Below, in pieces: positions 18,983 to 28,868 of a stretch of DNA of 64,000 bases. Location: the NCBI RefSeq assembly GCF_014192475.1, contig NZ_JACHXZ010000002.1, positions 726,524-790,523 on the forward strand, read 5' to 3'. Each line of letters opens with the position of its first letter. Position 1 is the stretch's first letter. Under the pieces are notes generated by a model. It saw nothing but the letters and a program-made list of their open reading frames with translations, made no database searches and was not told the origin of the DNA. Made by a program: the position numbers and the translations under genes. Source of the DNA: Simiduia aestuariiviva. GTDB lineage: Bacteria > Pseudomonadota > Gammaproteobacteria > Pseudomonadales > Cellvibrionaceae.

Positions 18983-19843
18983 ATGAAAGTCCCTAAACGG
19001 CTGCAACCTCTGGTTGCCGACGGCGTCATTGATGAGGTGATCTACCCGCTGATGAGCGGCAAAGAAGCCCAGGTCTTTGTGGTGCGTGTGGGCGATCAGT
19101 ACCTGTGTGCAAAAGTCTACAAAGAATCCAAACAGCGCAGCTTTAAGCAGGCGGCTGTCTACCAAGAGGGCCGCGGCACACGCAATAGCCGCCGGGCCCG
19201 TGCCATGCAGAAGAAAAGCAAGTTTGGGCAAAAAGAGTCAGAACAGGCATGGTTATCCGCAGAGGTAGACGCGCTTTATCGACTGGCGGAAGCCGAGGTA
19301 CGCGTACCCACACCACACGGTTTTGTGGACGGTGTATTGCTCATGGATTTAATTACCGATGAGCACGGAGACCCAGCGCCCCGCTTGGACGATGTCGAAT
19401 TCGATGTGGAAACTGCAGCGGAATTTCACCGCATTATGATGCAAGAAATTGTACGCATGCTGTGCGCGGGGCTGGTCCACGGGGATTTGTCACCATTCAA
19501 TGTGTTAGTTGAACCCGAAGGGCCGGTTATTATCGACCTGCCCCAAGCCGTCAATGCGGCCGGCAACAACAGCGCTAAGATGATGCTGGTGCGCGATATC
19601 AACAATATGACCCGCTTCTTCGGTCAGTTTGATACCCGCCTGCTCACCACCCATTACGCCGAAGAAATTTGGCATTTGTACGAGCGCGGGGATTTGCATC
19701 CAGACAGCACCTTGACGGGCGAAAGCGACCAGGTTGCCGTTGAAACCGACATCGCCACCATGCTGCGCATCATCGAAGATGCCCGCGAGGAAGAAGCGGA
19801 CCGCCAAGCCCGCATGAACGCCTCCGACGAGGATGATTACTAG
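18983..19843 (+). CDS. RIO-family serine protein kinase
   Basis: This 286-residue protein resembles the bacterial RIO1-like kinases of Pseudomonas (PA4780 type). It has the RIO lysine region YLCAKVYKES at 40-49, the basic QEGRGTRNSRRARAM stretch, the catalytic loop HGDLS at 166-170 with N173, and the metal-binding IIDLPQ at 183-188, where RIO enzymes have D-x-x-Q in place of DFG. An acidic tail (EDAREEEADRQ ... DEDDY) ends the protein. The physiological substrate in bacteria is unknown. The stop shares CTAG with a convergent small lipoprotein gene. Confidence 0.92.
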   Translation: MKVPKRLQPLVADGVIDEVIYPLMSGKEAQVFVVRVGDQYLCAKVYKESKQRSFKQAAVYQEGRGTRNSRRARAMQKKSKFGQKESEQAWLSAEVDALYRLAEAEVRVPTPHGFVDGVLLMDLITDEHGDPAPRLDDVEFDVETAAEFHRIMMQEIVRMLCAGLVHGDLSPFNVLVEPEGPVIIDLPQAVNAAGNNSAKMMLVRDINNMTRFFGQFDTRLLTTHYAEEIWHLYERGDLHPDSTLTGESDQVAVETDIATMLRIIEDAREEEADRQARMNASDEDDY

Positions 19844-20049
19844 CGACGCAGGCGCTCATCCTGCTCAGCTCGCGCCCGACGCTCGGTCTCGGCCGCTTGC
19901 AGGGTGTCCTCCACCGATTTGGCTTTTTCCAGAGCCTTGAGTTGATGCTCGGGAATGGCACCCTGTGCCTGCTCGGAATCGGCAGGCTTTTCACTACACC
20001 CCACAAGGGCCCACCCAATGATCGCCACCGCCACCATTAATCTCGTCAT
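19840..20049 (-). CDS. Small lipoprotein with charged helix
   Basis: This 69-residue protein has a type II signal peptide (MTRLMVAVAIIGWALVGCSE, lipobox LVGC) and a mature part of about 50 residues predicted as one charged helix (KALEKAKSVEDTLQAAETERRARAEQ). It resembles the small helical lipoproteins that tether or scaffold envelope proteins; the exact role is unknown. Its stop overlaps the stop of the RIO kinase gene by the four bases CTAG. Confidence 0.8.
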   Translation of the reverse strand: MTRLMVAVAIIGWALVGCSEKPADSEQAQGAIPEHQLKALEKAKSVEDTLQAAETERRARAEQDERLRR

Positions 20050-20132
20050 AATCTACTCCGTTAGCTATCGTTGAGCGGCCTATAAAACGCCACTTTGTGG
20101 AGCCATTGTGATCGCCATTGACGTTCAAAGAC

Positions 20133-20163
20133 AATAAAAAAAGCGAAGCCTTAGCTTCGCTTT
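20133..20163 (-). terminator. Intrinsic terminator of dps
   Basis: The stem AAGCGAAGC/GCTTCGCTT with a four-base loop is followed on the minus strand by TTTTTTTATTG. It lies about 20 bases beyond the dps stop. The A-rich side also gives some symmetry, but the minus-strand direction has the longer T-run. Confidence 0.88.
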
Positions 20164-20181
20164 TACTTTCAATGACCGGTG

Positions 20182-20652
20182 CTACTTTCGCGTTGCACGC
20201 AACATCCACGCTGTCTTCTCGTGCACGCGCATGCGATCTGACACCAGCGCCGCTGTGGATTCATCGTCTGCCCCTTGGGCCTTGCTCAACACTTGGCGTG
20301 CAGTGCGCACGACCTGCTCGTGCCCTTTAGTTAAATAATCAACCATATGCTCCGCCGACGGCACCTCGTCCACTTCTTCAATGGAGCTCAACTGAGCAAA
20401 CGCCTTATAGGTACCGGGCGCCACCACATCCAAGGTGCGAATGCGCTCGGCGATGTCGTCCACGGCGGTGGCCAACTCGGTGTATTGCTCTTCGAACATC
20501 AAGTGCAGCTCACGGAACTGCAGCCCCGTGACATTCCAATGAAAAAAGTGGGTCTGTAAATACAGGGTGTAAGAATCTGCCAGTAAATGCTTTAACCCCT
20601 CGGCAATTTCCAAACGATCTTTTTGATCAATACCAATATCAATGCCTGTCAT
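20182..20652 (-). CDS. dps: Dps-family DNA-binding ferritin
   Basis: This 156-residue ferritin-like protein oxidises and stores iron and protects DNA in stress or stationary phase. The intersubunit ferroxidase signature is complete: [12 protein letters not shown] (H35/H38 region), then D65, D66 and E69 in AVDDIAERI. The N-terminus is short and lacks a lysine-rich DNA-binding tail, while the C-terminus ends in [15 protein letters not shown], so DNA contact could be through the C-terminal end. The length is typical of Dps rather than bacterioferritin. The upstream region is AT-rich and contains an OxyR-like half-site. Confidence 0.93.
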   Translation of the reverse strand: MTGIDIGIDQKDRLEIAEGLKHLLADSYTLYLQTHFFHWNVTGLQFRELHLMFEEQYTELATAVDDIAERIRTLDVVAPGTYKAFAQLSSIEEVDEVPSAEHMVDYLTKGHEQVVRTARQVLSKAQGADDESTAALVSDRMRVHEKTAWMLRATRK

Positions 20653-20781
20653 ACAACCTCCTTCGTGTGCGTTGAACGGGAGTCAGCCCCCCACTTACTG
20701 ATGCCTACGCGCAATCAGTTAACTCGGATGAGTGTAGGCTAAACAGCTCATAGCCAAAAGCAATTAATTTATATGCAGCTA

Positions 20782-20796
20782 ATAGTAATTTGCTAT
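20782..20796. promoter_or_regulatory. Possible OxyR-like dyad upstream of dps
   Basis: ATAG-N7-CTAT occurs once, about 130 bases before the dps ATG. The full OxyR site needs a second dyad, which I cannot find, so the call is weak. Confidence 0.22.
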
Positions 20797-20861
20797 CAAA
20801 GTGACAAGCTATATAACCGCTCCCTAGCCCTTGACCGTAAAAAGTCCCAAAAGCCGTTCAA

Positions 20862-20885
20862 CAAAAAAGCCCGCATAGCGGGCTT
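20862..20885 (-). terminator. Intrinsic terminator of the hutU-hutH operon
   Basis: The stem AAGCCCGC/GCGGGCTT with loop ATA, followed on the minus strand by TTTTTTG, lies about 28 bases past the hutH stop. Confidence 0.9.
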
Positions 20886-20912
20886 CGGCGAAATCTGACC
20901 ATCAGCTATCCG

Positions 20913-22454
20913 TTAGAGGCGAATGGTCTTATCCACTAGGGATTTCAGCACACCGAGATCGATCAACTCTGCCGCTCGCTCAATATCGGGGGCAAAAAAG
21001 CGGTCCTTATCGTAGAACGGCACATGGGTCCGCAATTCGGCGCGCGCCTGTTCCAGCGGCCCAGAGGTGGATAAGCCTTCAAGGAAGTCGAGCCCCTGAC
21101 AAACGGCCAACCACTCCACCGCTAAAATACCCACGGTATTTTCATACATGTCTTTTAGACGGCGGGCGGCAAAGGTGGCCATTGAAACATGGTCCTCCTG
21201 ATTGGCCGAGGTGGGCAGCGAATCTACGCTGGCGGGATGCGCGAGGGATTTATTTTCACTCGCCAGCGCCGCAGAAGTGACCTGCGCAATCATAAAGCCA
21301 GAGTTAACACCCCCATTGTTTACCAAAAACGGTGGCAGCCCAGACAGCTTACTGTCGATTAACAGGGCCATACGGCGCTCAGACAAGGAACCAATCTCGG
21401 CAATGGCCAGCGCCAAGTTGTCGGCCGCCATGGCAATGGGCTCCGCGTGGAAATTGCCGCCAGAAATAATATCGCTGGCCGCCAAATCCTCTTCCACAAA
21501 TACCAGGGGATTGTCTGACACGGCGTTGGCCTCAGTCACAATGATGTCGCGTGCGTTGCGCATCTGTTGTAAGCACGCGCCCATGACTTGCGGCTGGCAA
21601 CGCAGCGAATAAGGATCTTGCACTTTTTCACAATCGATGTGGCTGTGTTCAATTTGCGAATGGTCCAGCAAATTCCGATAGGCCAAGGCCATGTCGATTT
21701 GCGACTGATGGCCACGCGCCAAATGGATGCGCTCATCGAAGGGTTTGCGTGACCCCTTGGCAGCCTCAACACACAATGCGCCAATGACGGTGGCCGCCGA
21801 CAGCACATTTTCTGCGTAGAACAAGCCTTCCAGGGCCAAGGCAGTGGACGCCTGAGTGCCATTTAACAGCGCCAGGCCTTCTTTGGGTGCCAACACCAAT
21901 GGTTTGAGCCCGGCCAAACGCAATGCGGTTTTTGCAGAGATCCGCTCCTTCTTGTAGATCGCCTCACCCTCGCCCAGCAATATCGCACTCATGTGTGCGA
22001 GCGGCGCCAAATCACCAGAGGCACCCACCGACCCCTTCAATGGGATACAGGGATAGATTTCGTGGTTGAGTAGGGTCATCAACGCTTCGATAACTTCCAA
22101 TCGAATGCCAGAAAAACCGCGCGCTAAGGCGTTAATTTTTAATACCATCAACAAGCGAACGGTGGACGGCTTCATCAATTTGCCAATGCCCGCAGCGTGG
22201 CTCAAGACGATGGAGCGCTGCAATTCTTCCAACTCTTCTGGCTTGATGCGGGTGTTGGCCAGCAATCCAAAGCCGGTGTTGATGCCATACACCACGCGGT
22301 TGTCGTCGATGACCTTTTTAACCACTGCGGCCGAGGCATTGATGCCGTCGATACAATCGGCATTGAGCGTTAATTGGTGTGCACGGCTGTGTAACTTGTA
22401 CAAATCGGCATAGGTCAAGGCGCCGGGTTTAATTTCAAAGGTATCCATAGTCAT
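20913..22454 (-). CDS. hutH: Histidine ammonia-lyase
   Basis: HutH deaminates histidine to urocanate, the first step of histidine use. The 513-residue cytoplasmic enzyme carries the ASG triplet at 145-147 (in [15 protein letters not shown]) that cyclises into the MIO electrophile. Other conserved blocks are YGINTGFG at 56-63, [11 protein letters not shown], and [14 protein letters not shown] near residue 415. The length matches known enzymes. Either ATG of MTMDTF is possible. It is the distal gene of the hutC-hutU-hutH unit; the gap from hutU is 69 bases and a terminator follows. Confidence 0.97.
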   Translation of the reverse strand: MTMDTFEIKPGALTYADLYKLHSRAHQLTLNADCIDGINASAAVVKKVIDDNRVVYGINTGFGLLANTRIKPEELEELQRSIVLSHAAGIGKLMKPSTVRLLMVLKINALARGFSGIRLEVIEALMTLLNHEIYPCIPLKGSVGASGDLAPLAHMSAILLGEGEAIYKKERISAKTALRLAGLKPLVLAPKEGLALLNGTQASTALALEGLFYAENVLSAATVIGALCVEAAKGSRKPFDERIHLARGHQSQIDMALAYRNLLDHSQIEHSHIDCEKVQDPYSLRCQPQVMGACLQQMRNARDIIVTEANAVSDNPLVFVEEDLAASDIISGGNFHAEPIAMAADNLALAIAEIGSLSERRMALLIDSKLSGLPPFLVNNGGVNSGFMIAQVTSAALASENKSLAHPASVDSLPTSANQEDHVSMATFAARRLKDMYENTVGILAVEWLAVCQGLDFLEGLSTSGPLEQARAELRTHVPFYDKDRFFAPDIERAAELIDLGVLKSLVDKTIRL

Positions 22455-22523
22455 CTCTCATAGGTACCCGAAGTAGGTTTACTGCATCTCGGGTAACGGG
22501 TTGTATTTATTCGCTGCCTGGAA

Positions 22524-24203
22524 TCAGTCTTCCAGCATTGGCAGATCAAGGCCCTGTGCTTTGGCGCAATTGATGGCAATGTCGTAACCGGCATCCGCAT
22601 GGCGCATGACGCCCGTGCCCGGATCATTGCGCAACACGCGCCCCACGCGCTCGTGCGCGGCTTGGGTGCCATCACACACAATCACTACGCCGCTGTGCTG
22701 GCTGAAACCCATGCCAACACCGCCGCCGTGATGCAAACTCACCCAGGTTGCGCCGCCCGCAGTGTTGAGCAATGCATTGAGCAGCGGCCAATCGGATACC
22801 GCATCGCTGCCGTCCTGCATCGCCTCGGTTTCCCGGTTCGGCGACGCCACAGAGCCGCTGTCTAAATGGTCGCGGCCGATGACCACGGGCGCTTTTAATT
22901 CCCCGTTGGCCACCATTTCGTTAAATGCCTGACCGAGGCGTGCGCGATCTTTTAAACCGACCCAACAAATGCGCGCCGGCAACCCTTGAAACTGGATGCG
23001 CTCGCGCGCCATATCTAGCCAGTTGTGCAGATGCGGATCATCGGGAATCAGCTCTTTTACTTTTTGATCGGTTTTGTAGATGTCCTCTGGGTCGCCCGAT
23101 AAAGCTACCCAGCGGAATGGGCCAATGCCTTCACAGAACAGCGGGCGAATATAGGCCGGTACAAAACCGGGGAAATCGAATGCGTTGGCCACACCCTCTT
23201 CGAGGGCCATCTGGCGAATGTTGTTGCCATAATCGAGCGTTGCCGCACCGCGCGCCTGCAATGCCAACATCGCGTTAACCTGTACGGCCATTGATTGTTT
23301 GGCCGCTTTCACTACCGCGGCTTCGTCGCGCTGGCGTTCAGCCACGGCCTGCTCCAGTGTCCACCCCTGCGGCAAATAGCCGTTTAATGGATCGTGAGCA
23401 GACGTTTGATCGGTGACCACATCGGGAGTAACTCCCTTTTCAACCAGCGCGGGGAAAACGTCGGCAGCATTCGCAAGCAAACCAACAGAAATGGCCCTGC
23501 CCTCCGCCTTTGCCGCCTCCAACATGGCCAGCGCTTCGTCCAGTGACGTGGCCTTTTTATCCACGTAGCCGGTCTTTAATCGGAAATCGATACGCGATTC
23601 GTCCACTTCGACGGCCAGCATCGAAAAGCCGGCCATGGTGGCCGCCAATGGCTGCGCGCCACCCATGCCGCCAAGGCCGCCGGTCAGCACCCAACGGCCT
23701 TTCGCCTGCCCATCAAAATGTTTTTTAGCCACGCTCACAAAGGTCTCATAGGTGCCCTGCACAATGCCCTGCGAGCCAATGTAGATCCATGAGCCGGCCG
23801 TCATCTGGCCGTACATCATCAAGCCCTGCTTATCCAATTCATTAAAGTGTTCCCAGTTGGCCCAATGGGGAACTAAATTTGAATTGGCCAACAGAACCCG
23901 GGGGGCGTTCTCATGGGTTTTAAACACGCCTACGGGCTTGCCGCTTTGAATCAACAGGGTTTCGTCATCTTCCAGGCGCGTGAGGGTCTCGACAATTTTG
24001 TCGAAGCATTGCCAATTGCGCGCCGCGCGACCAATACCACCGTACACCACTAACGCCTGCGGGTGCTCGGCGACCTCGGGATCTAAATTGTTCATCAACA
24101 TGCGCAGCGGCGCTTCAGTTAGCCAGCTTTTAGCGGTGAGTTCTGTGCCGCGGGCGGCGCGAATAACGCGACTGTTGTCGATGCGCGGATCTTGATTTGC
24201 CAT
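22524..24203 (-). CDS. hutU: Urocanate hydratase
   Basis: HutU converts urocanate to 4-imidazolone-5-propionate with tightly bound NAD. The 559-residue protein has the NAD-binding loop GGLGGMGG at 175-182, the early [11 protein letters not shown] block, and the [13 protein letters not shown] segment near residue 410 with the conserved cysteine, followed by the C-terminal [13 protein letters not shown] region. The length and motifs are complete. It sits between hutC (gap 72 bases) and hutH on the minus strand, and expression should be relieved by urocanate through HutC. Confidence 0.98.
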   Translation of the reverse strand: MANQDPRIDNSRVIRAARGTELTAKSWLTEAPLRMLMNNLDPEVAEHPQALVVYGGIGRAARNWQCFDKIVETLTRLEDDETLLIQSGKPVGVFKTHENAPRVLLANSNLVPHWANWEHFNELDKQGLMMYGQMTAGSWIYIGSQGIVQGTYETFVSVAKKHFDGQAKGRWVLTGGLGGMGGAQPLAATMAGFSMLAVEVDESRIDFRLKTGYVDKKATSLDEALAMLEAAKAEGRAISVGLLANAADVFPALVEKGVTPDVVTDQTSAHDPLNGYLPQGWTLEQAVAERQRDEAAVVKAAKQSMAVQVNAMLALQARGAATLDYGNNIRQMALEEGVANAFDFPGFVPAYIRPLFCEGIGPFRWVALSGDPEDIYKTDQKVKELIPDDPHLHNWLDMARERIQFQGLPARICWVGLKDRARLGQAFNEMVANGELKAPVVIGRDHLDSGSVASPNRETEAMQDGSDAVSDWPLLNALLNTAGGATWVSLHHGGGVGMGFSQHSGVVIVCDGTQAAHERVGRVLRNDPGTGVMRHADAGYDIAINCAKAQGLDLPMLED

Positions 24204-24275
24204 GGATCTATGCCTCTCTCTGTTCAGGCGCCGTAGCGCCGCTGTAGGGTTACCGCACTGGCGATGAGGGCCAGC

Positions 24276-24980
24276 TTAGTAGTTGATGTGTCCACCCAGC
24301 CGGTAGCGGCTGCCGGGGTGAAATAACTGGGCGTAGCTGACGATGCCCGCTGGCCCAAAGGTGCGCCGACTCACTTTCAAGCAGGGCTCGCCCTGCGCAA
24401 GCTGCAACAGACTTTGCAGCGTTTCGGACGCGCCCACCGCCTCGATTAAATGATCCGCCTCCGTCAGGGGCACCACCTTATTGAGGTAGCCACTGGGCGT
24501 GAGATCCTGCGCACCAAAGCGCTGCGCTAAATAGTCGGGGGCGAATTTGGGGTTCACCCAGCGCTCCTCTAACTGCACAGGCAGCGCATTTTCACAGTGC
24601 AACAAGCGTGAAAAAAATATCTCCCCACCGGAGGCCAAGCCCAGTCGCAGCGCCTGCTTGGCGTCGGCAGCTTGGGCCTCTAAGGTCAGTACCTGGCAGT
24701 GGTAGGCGTGTCCGCGGCCGTGAATTTCGTCGGCGATGTTGCGGATTTCAATCAAATTGCTGCTGGGCCGCTCGTCTGCCACGAACGTGCCTAAACCCTG
24801 GGTGCGAATCAGCACTCCCTCGTCTGCTAGGGCATCCAACGCCCGGCGCGCGGTCATGCGCGATACGCCAAATTCTGAGGCCAGCTCATTTTCACTGGCC
24901 ACACGGGCGCCTGCGGCCAAAATGCCGCCTTCAATACGCGCGAGCAATGCTTGCTTGATGGTGAGGTAACGAGGTTCCAT
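24276..24980 (-). CDS. hutC: GntR-family histidine utilisation repressor HutC
   Basis: HutC represses hut genes and is released by urocanate. The 234-residue protein has an N-terminal GntR winged helix (FGVSRMTARRALDALADEGVLIRTQGLGTFV) and a C-terminal UTRA effector domain (about residues 90-234) with the family pattern ERWVNPKFAPDYL and KVSRRTF. Its gene starts next to the tandem operator at 24995-25018, so it should repress itself, hutU-hutH and the divergent hutI-hutG operon. Confidence 0.95.
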   Translation of the reverse strand: MEPRYLTIKQALLARIEGGILAAGARVASENELASEFGVSRMTARRALDALADEGVLIRTQGLGTFVADERPSSNLIEIRNIADEIHGRGHAYHCQVLTLEAQAADAKQALRLGLASGGEIFFSRLLHCENALPVQLEERWVNPKFAPDYLAQRFGAQDLTPSGYLNKVVPLTEADHLIEAVGASETLQSLLQLAQGEPCLKVSRRTFGPAGIVSYAQLFHPGSRYRLGGHINY

Positions 24981-24994
24981 GAGCTGAAATGCTA

Positions 24995-25018
24995 CTTGTA
25001 TATACTTGTATATACAAG
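24995..25018. promoter_or_regulatory. Tandem HutC operator in the hutC/hutI divergent region
   Basis: A perfect 14-base palindrome, CTTGTATATACAAG, occupies 25005-25018. A direct copy of its left part, CTTGTATATA, immediately precedes it at 24995-25004. The core TGTA-N2-TACA is the HutC site described in Pseudomonas. It lies 15 bases before the hutC start codon and about 95 bases before hutI. Confidence 0.88.
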
Positions 25019-25111
25019 TGCTTTGCGTACACTAGGGACTTTGACTCGAGCCTGCCCCGCACTATCCTGAGGGCCGCAACTGCGCCATTCACCATTCGAC
25101 AGGGAGTACCC

Positions 25112-26311
25112 ATGACCGTTGATCTTGTGATCACCAACGTCAACCTCGCCACCGCCGTCGCCAACGGCCAGCCCTATGGCGGCCAGCTCAACCGCGCGCT
25201 GGCGGTTCACAACGGCAAAATTCACTGGCTTGGCACGCCTGGCGACGCACCCACGGCGGCCACCGTATTTGATGCCAAGGGCGCATGGCTCACACCGGGT
25301 TTGATCGATTGCCACACGCACCTCATTTTTGGCGGCAACCGCGCGCACGAATTTGAATGGCGCCAACAGGGCGTCAGCTATACCGAGATTGCCAATCGCG
25401 GTGGCGGGATAAAAAGTACGGTAACCGCCACCCGCGACGCCAGCGACGAAACACTGCTCGCGGGTGCACAAAAGCGACTCGCTGCTCTCATGGCCGAAGG
25501 CGTCACCAGCGTGGAAATCAAATCCGGCTACGGCCTGACGCTGGAACACGAACTGCGCATGTTGCGGTTGGCGCGTGAACTGGAGCAGCACAATCCAGTC
25601 ACCGTGCGCACCACATTGCTCGCGGCCCACGCGCTACCACCTGAATTTTCAAACAAAGACGATTACATCGAACACATTGTTCAAGCGATCCTGCCCGCTG
25701 CCGCAGACGCCGGCTTAGCCGATGCGGTCGACGTGTTCTGCGAGGGCGTCGGATTTTCACCGGCGCAATGCGAGCGCGTATTTGAAGCGGCGGCGGCGCG
25801 CGACCTTGCCGTTAAAGGCCATGTGGAGCAGCTGAGCAATTTACACGGCAGCGCTTTGGTGGCGGCCTACAAGGGTTTGTCGGTGGATCATATCGAGTAC
25901 CTCGAGGCCGCCGACATCCCTCGCCTGAAAGACGCGGGCACCACAGCGGTTTTGCTGCCCGCGGCCTACTTTTTCCTGCGCGAAACCCAGCAACCGCCCA
26001 TCGATGCCCTGCGCGCGGCGGGCGTACCTATGGCCGTTGCCACCGATTGCAATCCGGGCACCGCACCGCAGGCGTCGCTGCTCACCGCCATGAGTCAGGC
26101 CTGTGTCCTCTTTGGCCTCACGCCGGAGGAAAGCTTTTATGGCGTCACGCGCCATGCCGCGGCAGCCTTGGGGCTGGCCCACAAAGGACAGCTGGCCGAA
26201 GGAATGGATGCCGACCTACTGTTGTGGCACATCGACTCACCCGCCGAACTCAGTTACGGCATCAATCTCATCAAGCCCTCCCAGCGCTGGGTGGCGGGAG
26301 TTGCACAATGA
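25112..26311 (+). CDS. hutI: Imidazolonepropionase
   Basis: HutI hydrolyses 4-imidazolone-5-propionate to N-formimino-L-glutamate. The 399-residue amidohydrolase carries the metal-binding H68-x-H70 (in LIDCHTHLIFGG), the EIKSGYGL segment, the VKGHVEQLSN histidine, and ATDCNPGTAP with the conserved aspartate. I chose the ATG at 25112, preceded by AGGGAG at 25101-25106; the 41 codons upstream cover the HutC operator and are not coding. The stop overlaps the hutG start (ATGA), so the two are translationally coupled. Confidence 0.97.
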   Translation: MTVDLVITNVNLATAVANGQPYGGQLNRALAVHNGKIHWLGTPGDAPTAATVFDAKGAWLTPGLIDCHTHLIFGGNRAHEFEWRQQGVSYTEIANRGGGIKSTVTATRDASDETLLAGAQKRLAALMAEGVTSVEIKSGYGLTLEHELRMLRLARELEQHNPVTVRTTLLAAHALPPEFSNKDDYIEHIVQAILPAAADAGLADAVDVFCEGVGFSPAQCERVFEAAAARDLAVKGHVEQLSNLHGSALVAAYKGLSVDHIEYLEAADIPRLKDAGTTAVLLPAAYFFLRETQQPPIDALRAAGVPMAVATDCNPGTAPQASLLTAMSQACVLFGLTPEESFYGVTRHAAAALGLAHKGQLAEGMDADLLLWHIDSPAELSYGINLIKPSQRWVAGVAQ

Positions 26312-27297
26312 GTCATCCTCTATACCGCGCCGCCAACCCCAAGCTCTGGACCGGGCGCATCGATAGCGAAGAAAGCAGCCCCGCACTGCGCTGGCACCAG
26401 CAAATGCAGTGCTTGGATTTGTCGCAGCCGCTGTCGGCCAATCTTGACAGACAAGTCACCCTGCTCGGCTTTGCCAGCGATGCGGGTGTGAAACGCAACA
26501 AAGGCCGCCCGGGTGCCGCCGCCGGCCCCGACGCCCTGCGCGCCGCTCTGGCCAACAGCGCCTGTGCCGATCACCCGCTGTATGATGCCGGCGATATTAT
26601 CTGTGAAGGCGACCGCCTCGAAAGCGCACAACTCGGGTTGGCAGAACACCTCGCCAAACTCATTGAGGCCCAGGCAAACCCCGTGGTCCTCGGCGGTGGG
26701 CACGAGGTGGCGTGGGCCAGTTTTCAGGGCCTGATACCGAAGCTGCAGCAATCTAACGCACGGCTAGGAATCATCAATTTTGACGCCCACTTGGATTTGC
26801 GACGGCCCAATCCCGCGGGCTCCTCCGGCACGCCGTTTCGACAAATCGCCGAGTGGTGCGATGCCAACGGACATCCATTTAACTATTGGGTATTAGGGGT
26901 CAATCCGAGTGCCAATACCGACGCTCTCTTCCAATATGCCAGAGAAAAGGACGTGCAATGGATCGAAGATGATGCGTTTGAATCAGAACCGCTGAGCGCA
27001 CTTGCCGAGGCCTGCAATGCATTCCTCACCACCGTAGACAGTCTCTACATCACCGTGTGCCTGGACGTGTTTAATGCGGCCTTTGCACCCGGCGTGAGCG
27101 CACCGGCTGCATTGGGTATCAGCCCGAGTCGCATGCTCTGGGTATTTAAACACCTCATCAAACAGGCCAAGGCAGTTAACAAGCCCGTTTGGTTGCTGGA
27201 CATTGCGGAACTCAACCCCGCCTACGATCCGCACGGTCAAACGGCGCGGCTGGGTGCGCGCATTATCTGGGAGTACCAACGTGCGCAATCTCAATAG
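26308..27297 (+). CDS. hutG: Formimidoylglutamase
   Basis: HutG hydrolyses formiminoglutamate to glutamate and formamide. The 329-residue protein is an arginase-fold metalloenzyme with manganese-site residues H132 (GGGHE), D159, H161 and D163 (NFDAHLD) and D253. The position before D253, usually an aspartate in the arginase DxD motif, is C251 here (VCLDV). The downstream APGVSAPA segment is typical of HutG. The start at 26308 overlaps hutI by four bases; a longer frame from 26047 lies inside hutI and is excluded. With this gene the window holds the complete four-step pathway to glutamate plus formamide. Confidence 0.94.
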   Translation: MSHPLYRAANPKLWTGRIDSEESSPALRWHQQMQCLDLSQPLSANLDRQVTLLGFASDAGVKRNKGRPGAAAGPDALRAALANSACADHPLYDAGDIICEGDRLESAQLGLAEHLAKLIEAQANPVVLGGGHEVAWASFQGLIPKLQQSNARLGIINFDAHLDLRRPNPAGSSGTPFRQIAEWCDANGHPFNYWVLGVNPSANTDALFQYAREKDVQWIEDDAFESEPLSALAEACNAFLTTVDSLYITVCLDVFNAAFAPGVSAPAALGISPSRMLWVFKHLIKQAKAVNKPVWLLDIAELNPAYDPHGQTARLGARIIWEYQRAQSQ

Positions 27298-27440
27298 GCC
27301 GTGCATGTAAGTCCTAAGTAGACATTCGCGCGCCAAATAAGCACACTTGCCTCAGCCATAATCCCGCCAACGCGGGGTTACACAACAATAACAACGGCGC
27401 ACAGAAAACGGCGCCCACTCACAAAAGAATCTGCCTCTCT

Positions 27441-28868
27441 ATGGATACCTTTAACCAGTTTTTAGCCTCCACCGTCAGCAGCATCAACGGCGTGCTTTGG
27501 GATTCCATTCTGATTTACATGCTGGTCATTGCCGGCCTGTGGTTCACCCTGCGTTTGGGCGCCATACAATTTCGGCTGTTCGGCCATATGTTCACCATGA
27601 TGCGAGGTGCGGGGCGCTCCAATGCCGAGGGCATCTCCCCCTTTCAAGCGCTGGCCACAAGCTTGGCGGCGCGCGTGGGTACGGGCAACCTCGCCGGCGT
27701 GGCCGTGGCCATTACCCTGGGCGGGCCAGGTGCAGTATTTTGGATGTGGATGATCGCATTGCTGGGCATGGCCACGGGCTTTGTCGAATCCACACTGGGT
27801 CAATTCTACAAAGTCAAAGACGCCAATGGGGAATTTCGCGGTGGTCCGGCCTACTACATTCAAATGGGTCTGAATAAGCGCTGGCTCGCCATCGCCTTTT
27901 CGCTCTGCCTCATGTTTGGCTACGGCTTTGTGTTCTCGGCAGTGCAGGCCAACACCATTGGCGATGCGTTAAACAATGCCTACGGCGTTGCGCCGCTGTA
28001 TAGCGGCTTGGTCATGACGATTGTGGCCGGAATTATCGTGCTCGGTGGCCTGCGCGCCATTGCCCGCTTTGCCGAATTTACAGTGCCGTTTATGGGGCTT
28101 GCCTATGTGGCCATGGCCTTGTTTATTGTGGCGGTCAATATCAATGCCGTGCCCGGCATTCTGAAATTAATTGTCAGCTCCGCCTTTGGTTATGAAGAGG
28201 CCGCTGGCGGGTTTTTAGGTGCCGCCATCAATGGCATAAAACGCGGACTTTATTCTAACGAAGCCGGGTCTGGCAGCGTGCCTCACGCCGCCGCAGCGGC
28301 TGCGCCCTACCCCAATCACCCGGTTTCTCAAGGCTTGGTGCAAATGTTGGGCGTGTTTGTCGACACCATTTTAATTTGCTCTTGTACCGCCATCATCATC
28401 TTGCTCGCGGGCGGCGCTAGTGAAGAGGGGCTCGCCGGAATTCGCATCACCCAAGACGCCATGGTGAACCACGTGGGCAGCTGGGGCATGGACTTTGTGG
28501 CCATTGCCATTGTGTTCTTTTCGTTTACTTCAGTGGTAGCTAACTATGCCTACGCTGAATCCAACCTGCATGTGTTTAAGCTCGATCACAAACCCGGCAA
28601 GCTGGCGTTAACCGCGGGTTATTTGTGCATGGTGTTATGGGGCACGATGGCTCCGCTGCCCACGGTGTGGAACATGGCCGATATGGCGCTGGGCCTCATG
28701 ACCGTAATTAACATCATCGCCATTGCATGGCTAACGCCGACGGTAGTGACGCTACTCAATGACTACTTAGATCAACGCAGCAAAGGCAAACTGCCAGAGC
28801 TGAAACTCGACAAATCCCATCGTTATCAAGGCCACACTGAACCCGGTGTATGGAGTGATGCAGATTGA
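27441..28868 (+). CDS. Alanine/glycine:cation symporter (AGCS family)
   Basis: This 475-residue inner-membrane Na+/amino-acid symporter has about 11 helices and the AGCS signatures SLAARVGTGNLAGVA, GGPGAVFWMWM, and KRGLYSNEAGSGSVPHAAAAA. Family members carry alanine, glycine or glutamine. It lies 143 bases after hutG on the same strand, with no clear terminator between, so it may be part of the hut region, though histidine transport is not the usual role of this family. The start has no obvious ribosome-binding site. The stop overlaps the ppx start. Confidence 0.93.
   Translation: MDTFNQFLASTVSSINGVLWDSILIYMLVIAGLWFTLRLGAIQFRLFGHMFTMMRGAGRSNAEGISPFQALATSLAARVGTGNLAGVAVAITLGGPGAVFWMWMIALLGMATGFVESTLGQFYKVKDANGEFRGGPAYYIQMGLNKRWLAIAFSLCLMFGYGFVFSAVQANTIGDALNNAYGVAPLYSGLVMTIVAGIIVLGGLRAIARFAEFTVPFMGLAYVAMALFIVAVNINAVPGILKLIVSSAFGYEEAAGGFLGAAINGIKRGLYSNEAGSGSVPHAAAAAAPYPNHPVSQGLVQMLGVFVDTILICSCTAIIILLAGGASEEGLAGIRITQDAMVNHVGSWGMDFVAIAIVFFSFTSVVANYAYAESNLHVFKLDHKPGKLALTAGYLCMVLWGTMAPLPTVWNMADMALGLMTVINIIAIAWLTPTVVTLLNDYLDQRSKGKLPELKLDKSHRYQGHTEPGVWSDAD

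Noticed and set aside
24992-25630. Minus-strand open frame of 212 codons opposite hutI
   Set aside because: Shadow of the hutI gene and its operator; no family likeness.
27364-27378. CCCGC/GCGGG hairpin before the AGCS symporter as a riboswitch or terminator
   Set aside because: The stem is five base pairs with no T-run and no conserved riboswitch core around it.
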